Assembly: GCF_003610015.1 (NCBI RefSeq)
Contig: NZ_AP018933.1
Span: 2,514,035 to 2,578,034, forward strand
Source of the DNA: Zymobacter palmae
GTDB taxonomy: Bacteria; Pseudomonadota; Gammaproteobacteria; Pseudomonadales; Halomonadaceae
Direction: 5' to 3'
Length of the DNA: 64,000 nucleotides
Of this stretch, positions 17,562 to 27,690 are shown in pieces. The notes under the pieces were generated by a model. It had not been told where the DNA came from, did not search any database, and worked only from the letters and a program-made list of their open reading frames with translations. Numbering within the stretch: the stretch's first letter is position 1; the number at the start of each line of letters is the position of its first letter. The position numbers and the translations under genes were made by a program.

Positions 17562-19205
17562 TCAGGGCGTGGTCTGCGCCTGCACAGCGGTCAGAGCGAT
17601 GGTGTACACGATGTCTTCGATCAGCGCACCGCGTGACAGGTCGTTGACCGGCTTGCGCAGCCCCTGCAGCATCGGGCCAACCGCCAGCACCTGCGCCGAA
17701 CGCTGCACGGCCTTATAGGTGGTGTTACCCGTATTAAGATCGGGGAACACAATCACGTTGGCGCGACCGGCAACGGCGCTGTCGGGTGCTTTCTGACGCC
17801 CTACGCCAGGTACAGTGGCTGCGTCGTACTGCAGCGGACCATCCAGCACCAGATCCGGGCGTTTTTCCTGAGCGACAGCAACGGCCTGACGCACTTTGTC
17901 TACCGCCGGGCCACTGCCGGAGGTGCCGGTAGAATAGGACACCAGTGCCACTCGCGGTGACAGCCCGAAGGCCTGCGCAGAATCGGCGGACTGCATAGCG
18001 ATTTCAGCCAGCTGTTCGACGGTGGGATCAGGTGTGATCGCACAGTCGCCAAACACCATGACCTGATCAGGCAGCAGCATGAAGAAGATACTTGAGACCG
18101 TTGAAGAACCTTCGGCCGTTTTGATGAGTTGCAGTGCCGGGCGCACGGTGCTGGCGGTGGTATGCACGGCACCAGAAACCAGCCCATCGACATCATCTTC
18201 GGCCAGCATCATCGTACCCAACACCACGGTATCTTCCAGCATGTGGCGTGCCTTGTCAGGCGTCATGCCTTTGTGGCTACGCAGCTCGACCAGCGGCGGT
18301 ACATAGCGTTCGCGAATGTCATCAGGATCGATGATTTCAATGCCTTCCGCCGGCAGCGTCAGCCCTTCCTGCTGAAGCGCCGCGTTGATGGCATCACGCT
18401 TGCCGATCAACACGCAGGTCGCGATGCCGTGTTCGGCACAGTGAATGGCTGCATGCAGCGTGCGCGGTTCGTCCCCTTCGGGCAGTACGATGCGCTGACG
18501 CGAGGACTGTGCCTTGCGCAGCAGGCGCTGGCGAAACATCGACGGCGTCAGTGGCGTTTCACGCGGGAAGGACAGCGCCGCCTCAAGCGGTGCCAGCGAG
18601 ACAGCGGCGGCGATATCATCAACTGACGCGGTGCTCAAGCTACTGGCGATCACCGGCAGCCTATCGCCCAGCACGGAGGTCAGTGTGGTTGGCACCACCA
18701 GGTCGCTGGAGACCAGCACGCCAATCAGGTACGGGCACTGGCGTGCCAGCAAGGTGCGGCTCAGCGTGAGTCGCGCGGCAATATCAGATGCGCTGTCGTG
18801 ACTACCGTCTAGCGCCAGCACCAGCCGTGCGCCCACGCTCTGGGCCAACAGGCCATTCAGCGAGATAGGCAGGCGGCCATCACTGTCAATCTGAACCCCT
18901 TCGATCAACACGATATCGACACTGTCTACGAGCTCGTCGACGCGCGCGACCAGCGTTTCCTGCAACGTCGACAGTTCATCCTGTATCAGCAGGGTCTCGA
19001 CATCGGCTTGCGTCATCAACGGTGCCAGCGTGCCACCCAGCGCCTGCTGCTGTTGTTCGGTGGGCTCTCCCGTCAGCACAACCGGCTTGAGATAGCCCAG
19101 GCGGTGTCCCGCGGACGTCAGTGCCTTTGCCAGCCCCAGTGTCTGGGCGGTCAGTCCCGCATTGCGCCCAGCGGGCGCGACATACACGATCAAGCTCAAG
19201 GTCAT
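17562..19205 (-). CDS. pta: Phosphate acetyltransferase, shortened form
   Basis: Pta interconverts acetyl-CoA and acetyl phosphate. The C-terminal catalytic PTA_PTB domain (from about residue 225, [14 protein letters not shown]) is complete, with [39 protein letters not shown] and [11 protein letters not shown]. The N-terminal part keeps the P-loop-like fold ([21 protein letters not shown]) but is only about 220 residues. The total of 547 residues is well below the roughly 700 of E. coli-type Pta, apparently because the intervening DRTGG regulatory domain is missing. I chose the ATG at 19205 because it aligns with family starts; an ATG at 19265 would add 20 residues. It is the second gene of ackA-pta, 83 bases downstream. 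Confidence 0.92.
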   Translation of the reverse strand: MTLSLIVYVAPAGRNAGLTAQTLGLAKALTSAGHRLGYLKPVVLTGEPTEQQQQALGGTLAPLMTQADVETLLIQDELSTLQETLVARVDELVDSVDIVLIEGVQIDSDGRLPISLNGLLAQSVGARLVLALDGSHDSASDIAARLTLSRTLLARQCPYLIGVLVSSDLVVPTTLTSVLGDRLPVIASSLSTASVDDIAAAVSLAPLEAALSFPRETPLTPSMFRQRLLRKAQSSRQRIVLPEGDEPRTLHAAIHCAEHGIATCVLIGKRDAINAALQQEGLTLPAEGIEIIDPDDIRERYVPPLVELRSHKGMTPDKARHMLEDTVVLGTMMLAEDDVDGLVSGAVHTTASTVRPALQLIKTAEGSSTVSSIFFMLLPDQVMVFGDCAITPDPTVEQLAEIAMQSADSAQAFGLSPRVALVSYSTGTSGSGPAVDKVRQAVAVAQEKRPDLVLDGPLQYDAATVPGVGRQKAPDSAVAGRANVIVFPDLNTGNTTYKAVQRSAQVLAVGPMLQGLRKPVNDLSRGALIEDIVYTIALTAVQAQTTP

Positions 19206-19288
19206 CTCCTCGGTTCTTTGCCAACGGGTATCCCATACCTGCCTAGGACGCCCGCACAGATTCATCGGGACACCGCAGCCACCGCCGC

Positions 19289-20485
19289 TCAGCCAATCAG
19301 TTCGGCAGTGCTGCGCGCAATCATCAGTTCCTCATTGGTCGGAATGACAGCGACCAGCGGGCCATTCGTACCTTCTGGGCTGATCACGCGGGTGCAGCCC
19401 ATGGCCGCGTCGTTGCGCTCCGCATCAACGGCTACGCCCAGCAGCGCCAGTCGTTTGGCGGTCGCGGCGCGCAGCGTTGGGGCATTCTCACCGATGCCGC
19501 CAGTAAAGATCAGTGCATCAAGGCGCGGGAAGTTAGTCGCCAGCCCCCCCAGCAGACGTGCCAAACGATGCACGGTCACGCCTAGCGCCAGCTGCGCCTG
19601 TTCGTGCCCTTCCGCCGCGGCGTCACGCACCGTGCGATAGTCGGAGGACAGTCCTGTCATACCGATCAGGCCGCTTTTCTTGTTCAGCAGATCATCAAGC
19701 TCGTCGATTCCCATACCGGTCTGGCGTGCGATATGGAAGATTGCACCGGGGTCGATATCACCAGAACGGGTTCCCATGACCAGACCTTCCAGCGGGGTCA
19801 TACCCATAGTGGTATCGACGCTGCGCCCATTCTGCACCGCCGCGACTGACGCGCCGTTACCCAAATGAGCCACCAGAATGTTGTGATCCTCCGGGTCGAG
19901 GTTCAACAGCTCAACCGCCTGCCGCGCAACATAGTCATGACTGGTGCCGTGCGCACCGTAGCGGCGCACACCATATTCGGTGTAGAAACGCGGAGGAATG
20001 GCGTAGCGATAGGCAGACGGCGGCATTGTCTGATGGAAGGCCGTATCGAACACGGCGACCTGAGGCAGCCCCGGGAACGCCTTTCCAGCGGCCCGAATGC
20101 CCATCAGGTTGCTGGGGTTGTGCAGCGGTGCCAGCGAGCAGAGCGCTTCAATGCCCGCTTCAACCTCGGGCGTGACCAGTACCGGGCGGTCAAACAGTTC
20201 GCCACCATTCACAACGCGGTGGCCGACCGCGATCACGCTGTCTCGCCAGCCCAGCGCCTCAAGATGGTCCAGCAGCAGCGCAATAGCCTCTTCGTGCCCG
20301 CCGTTGGGCAGGCCGAACGTTGTCTTTTCGTTCCCTTGCTTGATCGTTACGGAAGCATTGTCCATCCCTAGACACTCTACCAGCCCGGACAGCCAGGTTT
20401 GCGTACCTTCGGGTGACAACAGAGCGAATTTCAGCGATGAACTACCACAGTTCAATACCAGAATACGCTGAGCGTCATGTGCCAT
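19289..20485 (-). CDS. ackA: Acetate kinase
   Basis: AckA makes ATP and acetate from acetyl phosphate, or the reverse. The 398-residue protein has the N-terminal phosphate-binding motif [16 protein letters not shown], the [11 protein letters not shown] motif near residue 85, [10 protein letters not shown] near 170, HLGNGAS near 203 and [13 protein letters not shown] near 320. The ATG at 20485 fits the family start; one at 20509 would add eight residues. It is the first gene of the ackA-pta operon, the usual gammaproteobacterial order, with a terminator after pta. Confidence 0.95.
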   Translation of the reverse strand: MAHDAQRILVLNCGSSSLKFALLSPEGTQTWLSGLVECLGMDNASVTIKQGNEKTTFGLPNGGHEEAIALLLDHLEALGWRDSVIAVGHRVVNGGELFDRPVLVTPEVEAGIEALCSLAPLHNPSNLMGIRAAGKAFPGLPQVAVFDTAFHQTMPPSAYRYAIPPRFYTEYGVRRYGAHGTSHDYVARQAVELLNLDPEDHNILVAHLGNGASVAAVQNGRSVDTTMGMTPLEGLVMGTRSGDIDPGAIFHIARQTGMGIDELDDLLNKKSGLIGMTGLSSDYRTVRDAAAEGHEQAQLALGVTVHRLARLLGGLATNFPRLDALIFTGGIGENAPTLRAATAKRLALLGVAVDAERNDAAMGCTRVISPEGTNGPLVAVIPTNEELMIARSTAELIG

Positions 20486-20887
20486 CTCTTTAACTCCTGC
20501 AAACTGCAATCGTAATCGTGATGAAATGGAAGGTCAGGCACGTCACAGTGGGACATGTCGCCCGTTTCCATCTGAATACCCGCGGGTATCGTCATTGTGT
20601 GAAGGCCGTCAGTGAAGCGCTGTCGCAGCGTTCCAAATTGGAAACGGCACACGAAATAAGGCAGTAGACCCTATTCGCTGTCAAGCGGGAATACTGCTTC
20701 CGTCGCAGCACTCCGCCTGTGCGACCGCCATCAACGCTTATGCGATGATGGCGCCCTCATTATTTTTCATTATGGTCAAACGGCATTCCGAACCGTCTTT
20801 TACGACCGAAACCGGCGTTCTCATCAGCTCTAAGTCCATGAAGAAACGACCACTTCTACCCTTGGCGCGGTCAGGCCTATCCTTTCA
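20486..20887. other. Intergenic region upstream of ackA
   Basis: This 402-base gap lies between the 3' end of the large unknown gene at 20888 and the ackA start, both on the minus strand. It should hold the ackA promoter. I see no convincing terminator, palindrome or coding frame. Confidence 0.35.
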
Positions 20888-23065
20888 TCAAAACGGATTG
20901 AGCGGTACGGGTGGCGTGATGGTACTGCACCCGGGCAAATCGTCGGCCGTCGCCGTTGCGGCGATCTGATCAAAACGCCGCTGACTATTTTCAGACTGCT
21001 CTCGCAGCAGTTCGTGCACGACTTGAATGCTTTCGATCCGAGGGAATAGCTGCCGCACCCCTTCGATCATGCGCACGGCCATATCGAAATGGCGCATCGG
21101 ACTGTCCTCGCGCCCATAGAGATACGCCAGCATGGTAAAGCCCGCCGTCAGGCGCACATTATCGCGGAAGTTCACTAGCATACGGTGCAACGGTTGTAAG
21201 AACGCAGGCTGAAGCTCGGGGTGTCGGCACAGCACGTCCACGGAATGGAACATCGCGCGTTCGATCTGTTGATAGTCTTCATCACGCCACGGCACATCGG
21301 TGTGATCGAGGAACAGCTGCAGAAACGCCATAAAGTGATACAGCGAACGGTAGGCCAGCGGCGTTTCCGATGCGGTGGAAATGTCTTCAAGCGCCACGCT
21401 TTTGATCTGCCCAGCGTAGAGAACACCGAGATGGTAGTGTGCGACGAAGGTGTCAATGTGATCGTCGCGCAGCGAGGCCAGCAGCCACGGTTCGGCATCG
21501 TCGATTGAAAACGATCCGGGAGCGACCGACATAAACAGCCCGCGTCGATACTGAGCATCGGAGTAGCCCGCGTCGGCCGCAAAGCAGAGCATGTGCCACA
21601 GTGCCGTCTCTTGCCCGTCCTGTTCCGACAGCAACAGCAGTGCCTGCGAAAACGGCTCGCCCATACAGTTAGTGGCATTGAAAGCCTCAATGCCATCCGG
21701 CGGCGCCTGCTCCACCGCATAGCGGTACCAGGCGTCAGCCTTGTCAACATCGCGCTCCAGTCCGGCCCAGCCGTTGTCGCACATCACGCCGTACAGCACG
21801 GCCGCCAGCGCGCTGTGATGACGCTTGGCTTCGATCAGCGGGCGGCACCAGACGGCCTGCTTGCCCTGCCTGACCCACAGCTCAACCAAACGCGCCAATC
21901 GCTTCTCGTTGATGGCGTCGTCAGGCAGCGCCAACAGCATCGTGGCACAGCGATAGCGCTGCCACTGCGCCCATTCCCGTACGCCGATATAACGCAGCGA
22001 CGAGTCCTGACGCTCCCAGCGGTCCATCAGCAGCCCCACTAGATTGCCCCGCACGGCGGGCGATAGCGGGCGATGACGCAGGTCATCGCGTATCCGCGCG
22101 ACGATGGTCTGCTGCGCGCTCCCTTGGCGTATCAGGGCATACACTTCATCCTGCCAGAACAGCGAGTTGATCTCGTTGATATCGTCACTGACCAGCCCTC
22201 GTTGCTGAGCCAGCGCCCCCAACGTCTTCTGCAATCCTGCAGGCACCTCCGGTAGCCATGTCAGATGCGACACTGCCGACTGATACAGGCAGCAGAAGCC
22301 GTAAGGTGAGGCTTTAAGACCGACAAATAGCCAACGCGAGCTGAGCTGCATGCCCATCGCCTGCACATCGTGGTCATCGCGCTGGAACAGGGTAGGACGA
22401 TGACGCGGCAGTTCGGGCCACCATGCCATGTCGATGCCGAGCCCTTCCAGCCGCAAGGAGGCATTTTCTAGCAGCAGATCACGGTCAGGCAGCGTGACAG
22501 GGCCGTCACCCTCACACCAAGCCGCCACCCAGTCCGGCGCATCGGCGATCAATTCGATGGACAGCAACAACTGTGCGACCCGCCAGTCGAGTGCGCTCTG
22601 TCCCAATATGCTCAGTGACTGGAGGTGAACCAGATGCATCACGATGGACAGGTCATGCCACGGTTCCGACGGCAGCGCACGCCCCGCTTGAGCATACGCG
22701 ATGCGCAGCTCCATCAGCCGGGCCTGCCAGTACATGATCTCGAACGCCCGCGGCCAGATCGACATCGGGCACTGCAGCGCCCACTCATGCAACAGCGTCA
22801 GTGTCGCCTTGCCATGCCAGCATTCCAGCTCGCGCAGGAACCGGACGCTGTCGTCGAGAACGGCGTGTTCCAGCGCTGCCGCGGGCAGTGCTAACAGGGC
22901 TTGAAAATGATGCTCTGCGGGCAGCACTTCCCCTTTTCCCAGCGCGTTGCGGATGGCCACAAGGGCAGGACGCTGTGCAGGGTCTGGCAGATCGGCGACT
23001 GTACAGGGCACGTTCCGACAGTGGCGCAGGCGATACAGTGTGGAAAAGAGGTCGTATGTCATCAT
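20888..23065 (-). CDS. Large protein of unknown function with DUF4034/Sel1-like helical repeats (copy B)
   Basis: This protein of about 725 residues has no named function that I recognise. The first quarter has Trp/Leu-rich segments (LRELECWHGKATLTLLHEWALQC) that resemble DUF4034, and the second half has Sel1/TPR-like helical pairs (AVLYGVMCDNGWAGLERDVDKADAWYRYAV, FAADAGYSDAQYRRGLFM). It has no signal peptide or membrane helix. The start is one of two adjacent ATGs at 23065/23062; a longer frame to 23242 would add a Cys/Ser-rich stretch unlike the rest. It lies 127 bases downstream of a clear paralogue (23193-25280) on the same strand. Sel1-repeat proteins usually act as adaptors, but no partner is visible. 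Confidence 0.7.
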   Translation of the reverse strand: MMTYDLFSTLYRLRHCRNVPCTVADLPDPAQRPALVAIRNALGKGEVLPAEHHFQALLALPAAALEHAVLDDSVRFLRELECWHGKATLTLLHEWALQCPMSIWPRAFEIMYWQARLMELRIAYAQAGRALPSEPWHDLSIVMHLVHLQSLSILGQSALDWRVAQLLLSIELIADAPDWVAAWCEGDGPVTLPDRDLLLENASLRLEGLGIDMAWWPELPRHRPTLFQRDDHDVQAMGMQLSSRWLFVGLKASPYGFCCLYQSAVSHLTWLPEVPAGLQKTLGALAQQRGLVSDDINEINSLFWQDEVYALIRQGSAQQTIVARIRDDLRHRPLSPAVRGNLVGLLMDRWERQDSSLRYIGVREWAQWQRYRCATMLLALPDDAINEKRLARLVELWVRQGKQAVWCRPLIEAKRHHSALAAVLYGVMCDNGWAGLERDVDKADAWYRYAVEQAPPDGIEAFNATNCMGEPFSQALLLLSEQDGQETALWHMLCFAADAGYSDAQYRRGLFMSVAPGSFSIDDAEPWLLASLRDDHIDTFVAHYHLGVLYAGQIKSVALEDISTASETPLAYRSLYHFMAFLQLFLDHTDVPWRDEDYQQIERAMFHSVDVLCRHPELQPAFLQPLHRMLVNFRDNVRLTAGFTMLAYLYGREDSPMRHFDMAVRMIEGVRQLFPRIESIQVVHELLREQSENSQRRFDQIAATATADDLPGCSTITPPVPLNPF

Positions 23066-23192
23066 GCTGCTCGTAATAAAGGGCCTATCTGCGCTGGCGC
23101 TTGAGGCGCTGCAACGCTCAACAGAAGATAAGCATGATATAACGAAGCAGCGTCGGCTGCAGATACACCCCACGCTGCCAGAACGGTCAGGC

Positions 23193-25280
23193 CTATAGCG
23201 ATGCCGCGATGCGATCGAATTCGATTTGGCGCGCACCTTCATTCATATCACGCACTATCCCATAAACGAACGCTACGTCGTCATGGTCGGGATACTGGCG
23301 TCGCAGGTACACGATAGCGCGCGCGGCACGCTCCCACTCGGCCGGCGCGGGCAGATGTGCACGGATATAAGCCGTGGATGCCGCGGCATTGATCACCCTG
23401 AGCTCGTCAGCATAGCGCGCCAGCAGGTGCAGTATCGGCTGCAAATACGCGGCGTGGTGATCTGGCCACAGTGCAATCGTATGGCGTAGTCGAACCAGCG
23501 CCTTGTCGACAAAGACGCGCTGATCTGGCGTCCAGGCCTCAACCGGATGCGCCGACATGCGTTCAAGGAACTCCAGATACGCATCCATGCCGTAGGCTGA
23601 GCGCGACAGCGGCGTGGTCTTGGGAATCCACGCTGGATCAATGCCTTCCATCCTACCGATATAGGTCGTACCGATATAGAGCAACGCTTGATAGGTATCG
23701 GGTTGTCCATCACGCAGCGCAGCACGATACCAGCTTAGCGATAGCGGAATGTTTTGATGCCGCTGATCCCAGCTATATACTTCTGCCGCACGTAACTGGG
23801 CATCGGCATAGCCTGCTTCAGCAAGGGAAAGCACGAGGTTCCACAGCGGGCCACCGCTGTCGCTCCAGTGAAAGTGTTCGGAGATCATGGTCAATGTCCC
23901 ATACTCCATATCGCCGAAACGTGACCCCGGCGGCGAAAGGCGCACCGCATAGGCATACCACTGCTGTGCTGCGTCGCGATCCTGCTTCAACCCGCCCCAA
24001 CCGTTATCGCAAAACACACCGTACAACGCCGCATAGGGCGCGCCGTAATAGCAGATCGGCACCAGCAGCTCGGTCTGTTCATCCGGAAAGCGCCCGTAGC
24101 GTGTGCGGTATTCCAAGGCATTGCGCAGTTTGTCATCCACTTGGTATGCCTTGCCCGCTTTTAACAGCCTGCGCATGGAGCGCAGCTGCCACCACTGATA
24201 GAGCGGCGTCTTCTGCAGTGCCGCGGGCCAGCGCAAATAAAGGCGCGAATGGACCCACTGCAACATCTGACTGTGAACTTCCGGCGAGAGGTCACCTCGC
24301 TTCAGAATCTTGCGTGCTCGCTTGTCGATGTCGCGTATGTACGGATCATCGAAGACCAGTGAGGTCGCCTCATCCTCCCATTGGATCGAACGCAGCTGCT
24401 GGCGCTCGTCGTCGGTCAGGTGTCGGCATAATGGAGAATCGGCAATGGTCAGAATTTCGCCCTCATCACCACCCCAGCGCTCGGTGCGCAGACAAGCATA
24501 GCTATTGACCAGGTAGAAGCCGTGAGGACTGTCGCTCATCCCCACCATCAGCCAGAAGAACCCACTCGGCGCTTCAGGCGATACCTGCGGGGCTATCTCA
24601 ACAAGCGATGCCGGACGCTGAGCAGGCAAGCTCGGTGCGCTGACTTCGTCAAAGCGCCATCCGTCGATCAGTACCGGCGATGCGAGGTCGATCAGCGCCT
24701 GAATAGCGGGCACCTGCTCGACCGAGACATCCTGCCCATAACACCAAGCTACTGCCCAGTCCGGCTCACTGAAGATTTGGGCGTGCCGCCCCAACGTATG
24801 CGCAACGAACCAGTCCATGCCTTCTCCCAGCAGCGCGAAGCCTTTGAGGAAAAGAACCTGCCCGATGACCCATGCGTCCTGCCATTGGACGTCCGATACC
24901 TCTGACGAAGCCTCCTGCCCGCGTCGCTCGGTGGCCGCCGCCGCCCAGTACAGCAGCTCAAGGCGAGCCGGCCAACGCGATTCGGGGAAGGCCTGCTGCC
25001 AACCGTTCAGTACCGATAGCGCTTCCCAGCGCCCGCCATAGGCCATCAACCACGGCAGCAGCGCATACAGCCCCTTGAATACCTCGTCTTCACGCTCACG
25101 CTCTGGAAAGGCGAGCAGCCTATCGGCCCACTCTTCGGCCGCCCTGAAATCGCCATCGTCCAGCGCCATCTTGATACGGCGCGAGCGTGGCATGTTGCTG
25201 TCATCTGGCAACAGCGGTGCCTGTGCGGGATGACGCCAGCGGTACCACTTGCGGTATAGGTCGAGTGCGATGTCCTTCAT
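23193..25280 (-). CDS. Large protein of unknown function with DUF4034/Sel1-like helical repeats (copy A)
   Basis: This 695-residue protein is a paralogue of the gene at 20888. The two share the layout and anchor segments: LYGVFCDNGWGGLKQDRDAAQQWYAYAV against LYGVMCDNGWAGLERDVDKADAWYRYAV, LAEAGYADAQLRAAEVY against FAADAGYSDAQYRRGLFM, and an early SDSPHGFYLVNSYACLRTER against SPYGFCCLYQSAVSHL. It opens MKDIALDLYRKWYRWRHP, and NGWQQAFPESRWPARLELLYW near residue 90 resembles DUF4034. No export signal or catalytic motif is visible. It is the upstream gene of the pair. The family attribution is by eye and tentative; the role is unknown. Confidence 0.72.
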   Translation of the reverse strand: MKDIALDLYRKWYRWRHPAQAPLLPDDSNMPRSRRIKMALDDGDFRAAEEWADRLLAFPEREREDEVFKGLYALLPWLMAYGGRWEALSVLNGWQQAFPESRWPARLELLYWAAAATERRGQEASSEVSDVQWQDAWVIGQVLFLKGFALLGEGMDWFVAHTLGRHAQIFSEPDWAVAWCYGQDVSVEQVPAIQALIDLASPVLIDGWRFDEVSAPSLPAQRPASLVEIAPQVSPEAPSGFFWLMVGMSDSPHGFYLVNSYACLRTERWGGDEGEILTIADSPLCRHLTDDERQQLRSIQWEDEATSLVFDDPYIRDIDKRARKILKRGDLSPEVHSQMLQWVHSRLYLRWPAALQKTPLYQWWQLRSMRRLLKAGKAYQVDDKLRNALEYRTRYGRFPDEQTELLVPICYYGAPYAALYGVFCDNGWGGLKQDRDAAQQWYAYAVRLSPPGSRFGDMEYGTLTMISEHFHWSDSGGPLWNLVLSLAEAGYADAQLRAAEVYSWDQRHQNIPLSLSWYRAALRDGQPDTYQALLYIGTTYIGRMEGIDPAWIPKTTPLSRSAYGMDAYLEFLERMSAHPVEAWTPDQRVFVDKALVRLRHTIALWPDHHAAYLQPILHLLARYADELRVINAAASTAYIRAHLPAPAEWERAARAIVYLRRQYPDHDDVAFVYGIVRDMNEGARQIEFDRIAASL

Positions 25281-25356
25281 GGTGTCCCCTGCGTTTTGTT
25301 CACTACCGCGCGCTATCGCGCCGAGTTTCTGTCGGCACGTTCCCCCTCACGGCATG

Positions 25357-25393
25357 GAAAAACGGCCATGATACAACGAAGTAACATGGCCGT
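25357..25393 (-). terminator. Terminator of the PchB-like gene
   Basis: ACGGCCATG (25362-25370) pairs perfectly with CATGGCCGT (25385-25393). On the minus strand a TTTTT run follows. Confidence 0.8.
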
Positions 25394-25401
25394 AATGTGA
25401 A

Positions 25402-25701
25402 CTAGGATTTCTGCCACTGGGTCATTTCATGCTGAATAAAGCCCTCGACCAGCGTGCGGTACACCTTTTCGACCAGATCAGGCGGCAGATGCTCCTCTTC
25501 CGCCCACTGACGACGTACGGCCAACATGGCATTAACACGCTCTTCGGCCCGCACCGAAGCAGCGCTGGTCTTGAATGCGGCGGCGGCTTGCACATAACCA
25601 ATGCGCTGACCCAGCAGCGCAATGATCTGACGGTCGATGGTGTCAATCTCGGTGCGGATATCCTGCATATCGCGACACTGGTCGGGGGAACGGTGAGTCA
25701 T
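25402..25701 (-). CDS. AroQ-fold chorismate mutase / isochorismate pyruvate lyase, PchB-like
   Basis: This 99-residue all-helical enzyme has the AroQ fold. It is closer to PchB (isochorismate to salicylate plus pyruvate) than to housekeeping chorismate mutases. It starts SPDQCRDMQDIRTEIDTIDRQII, like the PchB N-terminus. It keeps the arginine in DIRTEID, the arginine in LLGQRIGYVQ, and the lysine in AAAAFKTS that matches the mobile-loop Lys42 of PchB, followed by RAEERVNAM and WAEEE. The ATG at 25701 and one two codons upstream are both possible. No isochorismate synthase gene is nearby, so the physiological reaction could be either one. A terminator follows, and the pdxT terminator lies upstream, so it is a separate unit. 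Confidence 0.7.
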   Translation of the reverse strand: MTHRSPDQCRDMQDIRTEIDTIDRQIIALLGQRIGYVQAAAAFKTSAASVRAEERVNAMLAVRRQWAEEEHLPPDLVEKVYRTLVEGFIQHEMTQWQKS

Positions 25702-25889
25702 GAGCATGGCGTCCTTTTATTTATGAAACCTATTTATGTGTGACGAGGGAATGCACAGCGTGAGCTTCAAGCGCAAGAGGAACAGCTCTACAGCATGTCG
25801 CTGGGTCTGACAAGGGCAGCGGTCGGGCCTTGTCCTGGCGTGCTTACGCCGTGCCTCACGATCATGACGCTATCAAAGTCCGGAAATGC

Positions 25890-25913
25890 AAAGGGCCTCC
25901 GAAGAGGCCCTTT
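25890..25913 (-). terminator. Terminator of pdxST
   Basis: The stem AAAGGGCCTC (25890-25899) pairs perfectly with 25904-25913 across a CGAA tetraloop; the following T run on the minus strand is short (TTTGCATTT). Confidence 0.7.
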
Positions 25914-25931
25914 GGCATACCCGCTGCCGCA

Positions 25932-26513
25932 TCAATGATGCCCGATCTGCGCCAGAAAATAGGCGTGAACCCGAGGATCGCTCCCCAGTTCAGGGTGGAA
26001 GGTGCACGCCAGCGTATGGCCCTTCTGCACCAGCACCGGATCGTCACCGCGGCGCGCTAATACCGTCACGCCTTCGCCCACAGCATCAATGCGTGGCGCA
26101 CGAATGAAGACCATTTCCAGCGGGCCACCATCCAGCGCGGTCTGCGCATTAAGGATCGCCGAATCGTTCTGGCGGCCATAGGCATTGCGCGTCACGGTGA
26201 TCGGCAGTGCGGCAAAGCTGGGCTGAACCGGTTCGACCGTTTCCGCCAGCAGAATGGTGCCCGCACAAGTGCCGAGACACGGCAGTGACTGCACGGCGCG
26301 GCGCAATGGTTCGAATAGCCCTTCGCGGTCCATCAACCGCAGCATCGCCGTTGACTCACCACCCGGCAGTATCAGTCCGTCCAGCCCGTCCAGATCCGCA
26401 GGACGACGCACGTTGCGTACGCGTGCACCGCGCTGTTCCAGCATTCGGCAGTGGGCGTCGCTGGCCCCTTGCAGGGCCAACACACCGATCAGCGGAGCGG
26501 TGGTCATCATCAT
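25932..26513 (-). CDS. pdxT: Pyridoxal 5'-phosphate synthase glutaminase subunit PdxT
   Basis: PdxT hydrolyses glutamine and passes ammonia to PdxS for PLP synthesis. The 193-residue class I glutaminase has [16 protein letters not shown] at the start, the [11 protein letters not shown] motif near residue 48, the catalytic cysteine in [13 protein letters not shown] near residue 83, and the His-x-Glu pair in [10 protein letters not shown] near residue 173. The start codon overlaps the pdxS stop by four bases (ATGA), so the subunits are translationally coupled. The frame begins with three consecutive Met codons; the exact one used cannot be told. A terminator follows. Confidence 0.95.
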   Translation of the reverse strand: MMMTTAPLIGVLALQGASDAHCRMLEQRGARVRNVRRPADLDGLDGLILPGGESTAMLRLMDREGLFEPLRRAVQSLPCLGTCAGTILLAETVEPVQPSFAALPITVTRNAYGRQNDSAILNAQTALDGGPLEMVFIRAPRIDAVGEGVTVLARRGDDPVLVQKGHTLACTFHPELGSDPRVHAYFLAQIGHH

Positions 26514-27421
26514 ACCCCGCGGTTCTGAAGCAGTTCGCGCTCTTCCAGAACGGCCACAGCCAGCCCTTTCATCGCACTATCAGATTCTTCGCTGCATTCC
26601 GCCACGATCAGTGGATCATCGTAGTGGGTGCACGCACGCACAATGGCACGAGCGCGACGTTCTGCAACGTCCAGCGGCGCATAGTGGCGGCCATCGTCCA
26701 TGAAGATGCCGGAACCAACAAACACGGTTTCAGCGCCCAGCTGACGCATCAGCGCGGCATCGGCAGGCGTGGCGATACCACCGGCAGAGAAGTTCGGCAC
26801 CGGCAGACGGCCTTCACGTGCAACCCACGCTACCAGTTCGTACGGCACCTGCAGCTCCTTGGCCGCCACGTACAGCTCATCTTTGCGCATGGAGGTCAGG
26901 CGGCGAATGTCACTGCTCATCGCACGCATGTGCTTAACGGCGTGTACCACGTCACCGGTACCCGCTTCCCCTTTGGTGCGGATCATAGCGGCGCCTTCGG
27001 TAATGCGGCGCAGTGCTTCGCCCAGGTCGCGCGCACCGCAGACGAACGGCGTGGTGAATTCATGCTTGTCGATATGGTTGACCTCATCGGCCATCGTCAG
27101 CACTTCACTTTCGTCGATGAAGTCGACGCCCAGTGCTTGCAATACCTGCGCTTCAGCAAAGTGGCCAATACGCGCTTTCGCCATGACGGGCAGCGAAGTA
27201 ACCGCCATGATGGATTTGATCAGCTTGGGATTAGCCATGCGGGCAACGCCGCCTTCAGCGCGGATCTGTGCCGGAACCCGTTCCAGCGCCATGACCGCGA
27301 TGGCCCCTGCACGTTCAGCCACTTCAGCCTGTTCGGGGGTACAGACGTCCATGATGACGCCGTTCTTGAGCATTTCAGCCAGGCCGGTCTTAAGACGCAG
27401 GGAAGGTGCTGTATCGGTCAT
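26510..27421 (-). CDS. pdxS: Pyridoxal 5'-phosphate synthase subunit PdxS
   Basis: PdxS condenses ribose 5-phosphate, glyceraldehyde 3-phosphate and ammonia into PLP (the DXP-independent route). The 303-residue TIM barrel has [36 protein letters not shown] near residue 45, [16 protein letters not shown] with the catalytic-lysine region, [13 protein letters not shown] and [19 protein letters not shown] with GSGIF. I chose the ATG at 27421 because [18 protein letters not shown] fits the family start; one at 27478 adds 19 residues. It is coupled to pdxT and divergent from a PdxR-type regulator. This pathway is uncommon in gammaproteobacteria, which mostly use PdxA/PdxJ. Confidence 0.95.
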   Translation of the reverse strand: MTDTAPSLRLKTGLAEMLKNGVIMDVCTPEQAEVAERAGAIAVMALERVPAQIRAEGGVARMANPKLIKSIMAVTSLPVMAKARIGHFAEAQVLQALGVDFIDESEVLTMADEVNHIDKHEFTTPFVCGARDLGEALRRITEGAAMIRTKGEAGTGDVVHAVKHMRAMSSDIRRLTSMRKDELYVAAKELQVPYELVAWVAREGRLPVPNFSAGGIATPADAALMRQLGAETVFVGSGIFMDDGRHYAPLDVAERRARAIVRACTHYDDPLIVAECSEESDSAMKGLAVAVLEERELLQNRGV

Positions 27422-27522
27422 GAGATCACTCCATAAAGAGGAATAGGAAGGAAACGGTTGTCTGGGGCGGCGTGGCACGCCGCATGCGTTCCATCTTCAC
27501 TGGTCACTCGGCAGGGGCACAG

Positions 27523-27579
27523 GTACAGTAGCAGTACAATTTCAACAAACTGTCATGGTGAAGAAAGCAGTACAGTGGC
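27523..27579. promoter_or_regulatory. Candidate PdxR operator between pdxS and pdxR
   Basis: The nonamer AGCAGTACA occurs at 27530-27538 and again at 27566-27574, 36 bases apart and in the same orientation. A third GTACAGT element lies at 27523-27529, and the 27570 copy is also GTACAGT. Direct repeats in the divergent gap are the expected operator form for MocR/PdxR regulators of pdxST. Binding is inferred. Confidence 0.5.
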
Positions 27580-27690
27580 CACACCTCATGCCTGCTGGGC
27601 CGCTCTTGTCATGACGATGATGACGTTCTGCCCGCCAGTGCCACCTGATGGCGTCGCGGCTCAGCAGACACGTATTCCGTGAGGACCCCT

